Source: Acidobacteriaceae bacterium
Lineage (GTDB): Bacteria; Acidobacteriota; Terriglobia; Terriglobales; Acidobacteriaceae
Assembly: GCA_003135495.1 (NCBI GenBank)
Contig: PLBX01000437.1
Location: 586 to 11,158, forward strand
Direction: 5' to 3'
DNA length: 10,573 nt
The position numbers were made by a program, and so were the translations under genes. Below the pieces are notes generated by a model. It was not told where the DNA came from, ran no database searches, and worked only from the letters and a program-made list of their open reading frames with translations. The first letter of the stretch is position 1; every line of letters begins with the position of its first letter. Positions 6,907 to 10,573 of this stretch are shown piece by piece.

Positions 6907-8364
6907 TCAGAAATTCCGATACATGAAATCGGCTGCATCGGCGCCGCGTGTATGCGTCACGACTGTAACTAGTAAAAGTGCTACCGCGTACAGGGGCGGC
7001 ACCCAAAGCCACCGATTGCGAGCTATCAAAGCAATGACTCCTGCATTCCCGTTCTCGGCGTCATTCGACAGCCGGTTTGATGAGCGGTCAAGGGCCTCAA
7101 TTGTTGGTAGCACAATCGCGTACGCTGCGGCGAAAGTTGCCACTAATCCGTACAAGCTCCCGCTGAGATAGTGGGATGAATAGCTGGCCGGCGACAAGAC
7201 TTCTTCTAGCATCTGCCGCGCTTGGAGCAAGGAATTTGAGCGGAAGAATATCCATCCCAAGCTGACGAGCGCGATGGTAATCATCCACGAGATGGGCGTA
7301 CAAATCACAGACTCGGTATTCCAGTTCAATGTGCGACGAACTTGTTGCACCTGGCGATGCATCACGAGTAGCAGTCCATGGTAAGCACCCCAGAGCACGA
7401 AGAGCAGGCTTGCTTTATGCCACAGTGCGAAGAGGATCATGGCGATGACTAATACAAGATTTCGCCACCACACTTCGCGTCGTAGAACCGCCAGAGGGAG
7501 GAACACATAGTCGCGGATCCAGAACGAGAGCGACATATGCCAGCGTGTCCAGAAGACAGATGGAGTTGTGGACTGGTAAGGGCGAGAGAAATTTTCTGGA
7601 AGGGTAAATCCCATGGCGAGGGCTGCACCGATAGCAATGTGCGAGTAGCCGGCAAAATCAAAGAAGAGTTGCAGGCCGTAGCCGAAAGCGAGACACCAAA
7701 CGTCGGGCCCGCTCCAGTGTGGGACACGATCGAAACCGGTATTGATGCCGTCGCCGGAAAGAATTCCTTGTCCTAGTAGCCGGGCCAATTGCATCATCAG
7801 TATTCCGGTTGCAATGCGCGCGAATCCCTTCGTTATGTTGTTCCACGGCGTGGTCACCTCGGAGCGGAATTGCGGCAGCATTTCTGGCATGCGGCAGATG
7901 GGCCCAGAGATGACGACCGGAAAGAAAGCCATGTAGAGCGCAAATTCCGCAAATGTAGGATCGAGTACCTCGCCGCGATAGAGATCAAAAAGGTAGCTCA
8001 TCGCCTGGAAGGTCCAAAACGATATTCCTAACGGGAGGGCGAGATGAGAGAATCGGCCTAAAGAGGAGAGCGGCAGGGTGACTGCGATTTCCGGGAGATA
8101 CTTAAAACTGCCTAGCAAAGCCAGGTTCAAGATAATGCCGATTGATAAAATGCGGCCTGAGGGATTGCGCCGAAGCCATTTCCCCAGAAGAAAATTTAAA
8201 ACTATGGAACTGAAAAGAATACCTGCGAACCAAATTCCCCACGTGAAATAAAGGGCAAAAGATACGGCCACAAGTAGGCATTGTCGAAAAATCCGCGACC
8301 GCACCCGGGCGCATGCGATGACGCAGATCAAGAACGAGAGGCCGTAAAGGACTTCTTTAAACAT
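6907..8364 (-). CDS. MBOAT-family O-acyltransferase (AlgI/DltB-like)
   Basis: A 485-residue polytopic inner-membrane protein of usual AlgI/DltB length. Signature regions in order are: LPLGISFWTFQAMSYLFDLY (about 110-129), FFPVVISGPICR (147-158), LFFDFAGYSHIAIG (233-246), RWHMSLSFWIRDYVFLPL (274-291), ALWHKASLLFVLWGAYHGL (313-331) with the presumed catalytic His316, and the C-terminal FMYRNF, which resembles the FIYFQF-type end of the family. MBOATs of this group take an acyl group from a thioester donor on the cytoplasmic side and pass it to an extracytoplasmic acceptor, usually with an SGNH partner. Here the donor is plausibly the carrier protein encoded divergently at 10207, and the partner the SGNH protein at 5151. 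The next Met is residue 122, so the 8364 start is the only sensible one, although its Shine-Dalgarno is weak. The stop lies 10 bp from the convergent SGNH stop. Acceptor unknown; an exopolysaccharide is the likeliest. Confidence 0.9.
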   Translation of the reverse strand: MFKEVLYGLSFLICVIACARVRSRIFRQCLLVAVSFALYFTWGIWFAGILFSSIVLNFLLGKWLRRNPSGRILSIGIILNLALLGSFKYLPEIAVTLPLSSLGRFSHLALPLGISFWTFQAMSYLFDLYRGEVLDPTFAEFALYMAFFPVVISGPICRMPEMLPQFRSEVTTPWNNITKGFARIATGILMMQLARLLGQGILSGDGINTGFDRVPHWSGPDVWCLAFGYGLQLFFDFAGYSHIAIGAALAMGFTLPENFSRPYQSTTPSVFWTRWHMSLSFWIRDYVFLPLAVLRREVWWRNLVLVIAMILFALWHKASLLFVLWGAYHGLLLVMHRQVQQVRRTLNWNTESVICTPISWMITIALVSLGWIFFRSNSLLQARQMLEEVLSPASYSSHYLSGSLYGLVATFAAAYAIVLPTIEALDRSSNRLSNDAENGNAGVIALIARNRWLWVPPLYAVALLLVTVVTHTRGADAADFMYRNF

Positions 8365-8404
8365 ATTTCTCGAACGACGAAGGCGAAGCGTGTCGCACCC
8401 ATCT

Positions 8405-8431
8405 TACTTTCGCATAATCATTGCGCAAAGT
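8405..8431. promoter_or_regulatory. Imperfect inverted repeat between divergent MBOAT and adenylating-enzyme genes
   Basis: The arms ACTTTCGCA (8406-8414) and TGCGCAAAGT (8422-8431) are inverted repeats differing by one inserted base, separated by TAATCAT. The element sits near the middle of the 109-bp divergent intergenic region (8365-8473), where an operator could control both directions. With the preceding T it carries the word TACTTTCGCA, also present on the minus strand at 10535-10544. On the minus strand, TTGCGC and TAAGAT 16 bp apart form a weak -35/-10 pair overlapping the repeat, which would place the MBOAT promoter within it. No good plus-strand promoter was recognised. Confidence 0.4.
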
Positions 8432-8473
8432 TAGTGATCTGCGTCACGAGATTCTTTTCGGCCGGCAGTTACA

Positions 8474-10210
8474 ATGACGGGCAGCGTGGCTGGATTTCGA
8501 AATCTTGTGGAAGCACTGGACGCGGCTCCCGCCGAGCGCCTATTCGTTACGGAATGGATTGACGAAGACGAACGGAAGGACGTTACTTTCGAGGAATTCC
8601 GAACGCAAACCCGGTCGCAAGCCGCTATCCTCGGCGAGCATGGAATTCGCGCTGGCGATCGAGTGATTGTTATCATGCCGCAAAGCATTGCGGCTATGAC
8701 AACGTTTGTCGGGGCGATGACGCTGGGCGCAGTGCCAGCTTTTCTTGCTTATCCTAATTTCAAGATTGAGCCTTCGAAGTACCGCGCTGGGCTGGCTGGC
8801 GTGACAGCAAATCTCAAAGCCAAAATTGTCATTATTGATGAAGCATTTCCGGATGACTTGCTGAGCCACGTCACTCTTGCTTCGGGCGTTTCGAGTGACC
8901 AAACGAAGTTGCTTCGCGCGAGCAATGCGGACATAGTTTCCGGCGTGCTCCCAACCTTGCCTGGGCACGAACTTAATTCCGATGACTTGGCATTCATTCA
9001 GCACTCAGCCGGAACGACCGGGCTGCAGAAGGGTGTGGCTCTGACGCACGCGACAGTCTTGCGGCAACTCGATCATCTGGCGGAGGCTCTGAAGATCGAC
9101 GGGAATAAAGACAGAATCTACAACTGGTTGCCTCTTTACCACGACATGGGATTGATTGCGTGTTTTATGCTACCCATGGTTAACCACACGCCGGTTGTGA
9201 TGCAATCTCCGCTGGATTGGGTGATGCATCCTGAGACTATGTTGCAAATCATCAGCGAGTACAAATGCACCTTAAGCTGGATGCCGAACTTTGCCTTTCA
9301 ATTCGTCCCCCGGCGCTCACCGCGGAGCCGGTGGCCACAATATGATCTGTCCTCAGTTCGCGCACTTATTAATTGTTCGGAGCCGGTGCGATCGAGCAGC
9401 ATGAAAGAGTTCGAGACTGCCTTTGGTGCGATCGGGTTGCGGAGCAGCGCGGTCCAATCCTCTTATGCCATGGCCGAGAATGTTTTCGCCGTAACTCAAT
9501 CAGTGGTTGGGCAGGGGGCTGGTCCAGCGCGCGTCTGGGCCGATGGGCAACAGTTTCGCGTCAATTGGATAATTCCAGTCGCTGAAGGCGCACCAGGGGC
9601 AGTGTCGTTTACGTCATCGGGCCGATTGTTGCCTGGGCAAGAAGTTCGAATCGTTTCAGATGTGGGATCGGTGCTTCCGCCGCGTTATGCAGGAGAAATT
9701 CTCCTCAAGAGCGACTGCCTGTTCACGGGATACTACAACCGCCCTGACCTTACCGAGGAAGCGCTTGCCGATGGCTGGTACCGTACCGGTGATCTTGGGT
9801 TCATGCTCGACGACGAGCTTTATGTGATCGGCAGAAAGAAAGATTTGCTCATTGTTGGCGGCGAAAATGTCTATCCCCTGGATATCGAAGAGATCGTGAC
9901 TAGTCACGCCTCCATCCGCGACGGCCGTGTTATTGCAATGGGTGTATACAACCCCGATCTGGGGACGGAAGATATCGTGGTGGTTGCTGAAGTAGAGCGG
10001 GAAGAACTTCTTGACGATGCCACCACCATTGAGCGAGAGATTCGAAACCTTGTAATCAGCGGTCTTGGCGTGGCGATAAAAACGATATTTTTGAAGCCTC
10101 CGAAGTGGATTGTGAAGAGCACAGCGGGCAAAGCCGCGCGTTCTGCGACACGCGACAAGCTTTTTCGGGAGCATCGAGAATTAAGAGCTGAAACCTTGGA
10201 GAAAGCATGA
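8474..10210 (+). CDS. Acyl-adenylating enzyme of the ANL superfamily (FAAL/DltA-like)
   Basis: A 578-residue AMP-forming adenylating enzyme, full length. Core motifs are the P-loop IQHSAGTTGLQKGVALTH (175-192), WLPLYHDMGLIACFMLPM (218-235), SSYAMAEN (329-336), GWYRTGDLG (434-442) with the ATP-ribose Asp440, IGRKKDLLIVGGENVYPLDI (452-471), and the C-terminal KSTAGKAAR with the likely catalytic Lys553. The LPLYHDMGLI stretch resembles fatty acyl-AMP ligases, which load acyl groups onto carrier proteins rather than CoA. No fused carrier or condensation domain is present; instead a stand-alone carrier protein follows with an ATGA overlap, pointing to transfer onto that protein. Substrate (fatty, hydroxy or amino acid) cannot be read from the sequence. 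The ATG at 8474 has no good Shine-Dalgarno; a GTG at 8486 is an alternative start. Context with an MBOAT and an SGNH protein makes it the DltA-equivalent of an envelope acylation pathway, by inference. Confidence 0.85.
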   Translation: MTGSVAGFRNLVEALDAAPAERLFVTEWIDEDERKDVTFEEFRTQTRSQAAILGEHGIRAGDRVIVIMPQSIAAMTTFVGAMTLGAVPAFLAYPNFKIEPSKYRAGLAGVTANLKAKIVIIDEAFPDDLLSHVTLASGVSSDQTKLLRASNADIVSGVLPTLPGHELNSDDLAFIQHSAGTTGLQKGVALTHATVLRQLDHLAEALKIDGNKDRIYNWLPLYHDMGLIACFMLPMVNHTPVVMQSPLDWVMHPETMLQIISEYKCTLSWMPNFAFQFVPRRSPRSRWPQYDLSSVRALINCSEPVRSSSMKEFETAFGAIGLRSSAVQSSYAMAENVFAVTQSVVGQGAGPARVWADGQQFRVNWIIPVAEGAPGAVSFTSSGRLLPGQEVRIVSDVGSVLPPRYAGEILLKSDCLFTGYYNRPDLTEEALADGWYRTGDLGFMLDDELYVIGRKKDLLIVGGENVYPLDIEEIVTSHASIRDGRVIAMGVYNPDLGTEDIVVVAEVEREELLDDATTIEREIRNLVISGLGVAIKTIFLKPPKWIVKSTAGKAARSATRDKLFREHRELRAETLEKA

Positions 10211-10458
10211 CAGGCGAAGCGCAGCAGATGATTCAATACATTGCTGGTTTGATTCGAAAGCCAGGACTGACGCTCGACGAGAATACGGCCCTCGTATCGT
10301 CCGGCTTGATCGATTCGATGGCACTCGTTGATCTCTTATTAAAGCTGGAGGAAATCACTCATAGGCGTATTCCGCCGGGAAAAGTACAACCAAGAGACGT
10401 GAATACGGTGGCCCTGATGTTAGCCACGGCACAACGAGTGGGAAAACCACGCAAGTAG
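10207..10458 (+). CDS. Stand-alone acyl carrier protein (DltC-like)
   Basis: An 83-residue protein with the carrier-protein signature GLIDSMALVDLLLKLEE (33-49). Ser37 in the DSM triplet is the predicted phosphopantetheine attachment site. Length and helix pattern fit a single four-helix carrier domain, and the [LI]-[LI]-D-S followed by a hydrophobic helix resembles DltC and other discrete carriers. The start codon overlaps the stop of the adenylating-enzyme gene as ATGA, implying coupled synthesis of enzyme and carrier in matched amounts. It would hold the activated acyl group as a thioester for the MBOAT. It needs a phosphopantetheinyl transferase encoded elsewhere. About 100 bp of non-coding sequence follow, without a GC-rich hairpin plus T-run. 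Confidence 0.85.
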   Translation: MTGEAQQMIQYIAGLIRKPGLTLDENTALVSSGLIDSMALVDLLLKLEEITHRRIPPGKVQPRDVNTVALMLATAQRVGKPRK

Positions 10459-10529
10459 ACTACTGTTGTTACTCATCCATATGTCACCATCATGCATTTA
10501 CTCACGCTTCCAAGCCTCAGAACGATTTC

Positions 10530-10544
10530 TACTTTGCGAAAGTA
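10530..10544. promoter_or_regulatory. Palindromic operator candidate before the last gene start
   Basis: TACTTTGCGAAAGTA is a perfect 6-base inverted repeat (TACTTT/AAAGTA) around GCG. It ends 16 bp before the probable GTG start at 10561 and 5 bp before its Shine-Dalgarno, a normal place for a repressor site. On the minus strand it reads TACTTTCGCA at 10535-10544, identical to 8405-8414 in the divergent intergenic region. Confidence 0.45.
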
Positions 10545-10549
10545 AAATG

Positions 10550-10554
10550 AGGAG
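10550..10554 (+). promoter_or_regulatory. Strong Shine-Dalgarno before the truncated last gene
   Basis: AGGAG lies 6 nt before the GTG at 10561, close to ideal spacing. The nearby ATG at 10547 opens a frame that stops after five codons, so the GTG is the better start. Confidence 0.45.
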
Positions 10555-10560
10555 AGGGAA

Positions 10561-10573
10561 GTGAAAACAGAAA
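10561..10573 (+). CDS. Start of a further gene, cut by the window edge
   Basis: Only GTG AAA ACA GAA plus one base are visible, giving Met-Lys-Thr-Glu. The call rests on the well-spaced AGGAG and the palindrome just upstream. Function cannot be told from four residues. A palindrome hugging the start is common for autoregulated transcription factors, so a small regulator is one guess. Confidence 0.3.

Noticed and set aside
8470..8475. TACAAT as a -10 box for the adenylating-enzyme gene
   Set aside because: It overlaps the ATG, has no -35 partner at 16-18 bp spacing, and would start the transcript inside the coding region.
8540..9004. 154-residue antisense frame within the adenylating-enzyme gene
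   Set aside because: It is opposite the conserved N-terminal part of the enzyme, with no domain or start signal.
9656..10174. 172-residue antisense frame within the adenylating-enzyme gene
   Set aside because: It lies opposite conserved ANL motifs A7, A8 and A10 and has no family resemblance of its own.

Overview
The window (10,573 bp, GC-rich by eye) reads as a densely packed chromosomal stretch from a Gram-negative bacterium. The outer-membrane barrel protein and the periplasmic cytochrome support that envelope type. The style of several proteins (a membrane-anchored SGNH protein with a TPR insert, a barrel/NHL/multihaem trio) is what I associate with Acidobacteriota. That phylum guess is inference from protein style, not a search result.

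Left half (about 130-5105, + strand): a three-gene overlapping operon that looks like an extracellular electron-transfer module. A 614-residue outer-membrane beta-barrel overlaps by 19 nt a 372-residue secreted six-bladed NHL propeller, which overlaps by ATGA a 656-residue c-type cytochrome. The cytochrome has eleven CXXCH motifs and one CXXXCH motif, so twelve predicted haems. A good -24/-12 (sigma-54 type) promoter candidate lies 47 bp before the first start codon.

Middle (5151-6896, + strand): 45 bp downstream, and possibly in the same transcript, is a membrane-anchored SGNH-hydrolase-like protein with TPRs inserted between its catalytic blocks.

Right half (6907-10458): an AlgI/DltB-type MBOAT acyltransferase on the - strand converges on the SGNH gene with only 10 bp between stops. 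It is divergent, across 109 bp, from an acyl/aminoacyl-adenylating enzyme followed by a translationally coupled stand-alone acyl carrier protein. Adenylating enzyme, carrier protein, MBOAT and SGNH protein are the four functional parts of a Dlt-type envelope acylation machine (DltA, DltC, DltB, DltD). Here they are arranged as a split, non-canonical locus in a Gram-negative setting beside an electron-transfer operon. The acyl group and acceptor cannot be read from the sequence; an exported polysaccharide is the likeliest acceptor.

The divergent intergenic region and the region after the carrier-protein gene share a 10-base word (TACTTTCGCA) within inverted repeats. This suggests a common operator. 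The window ends just inside what looks like the start of another gene (GTG at 10561 with a strong Shine-Dalgarno). No RNA genes, IS elements, CRISPR arrays or convincing intrinsic terminators were seen.
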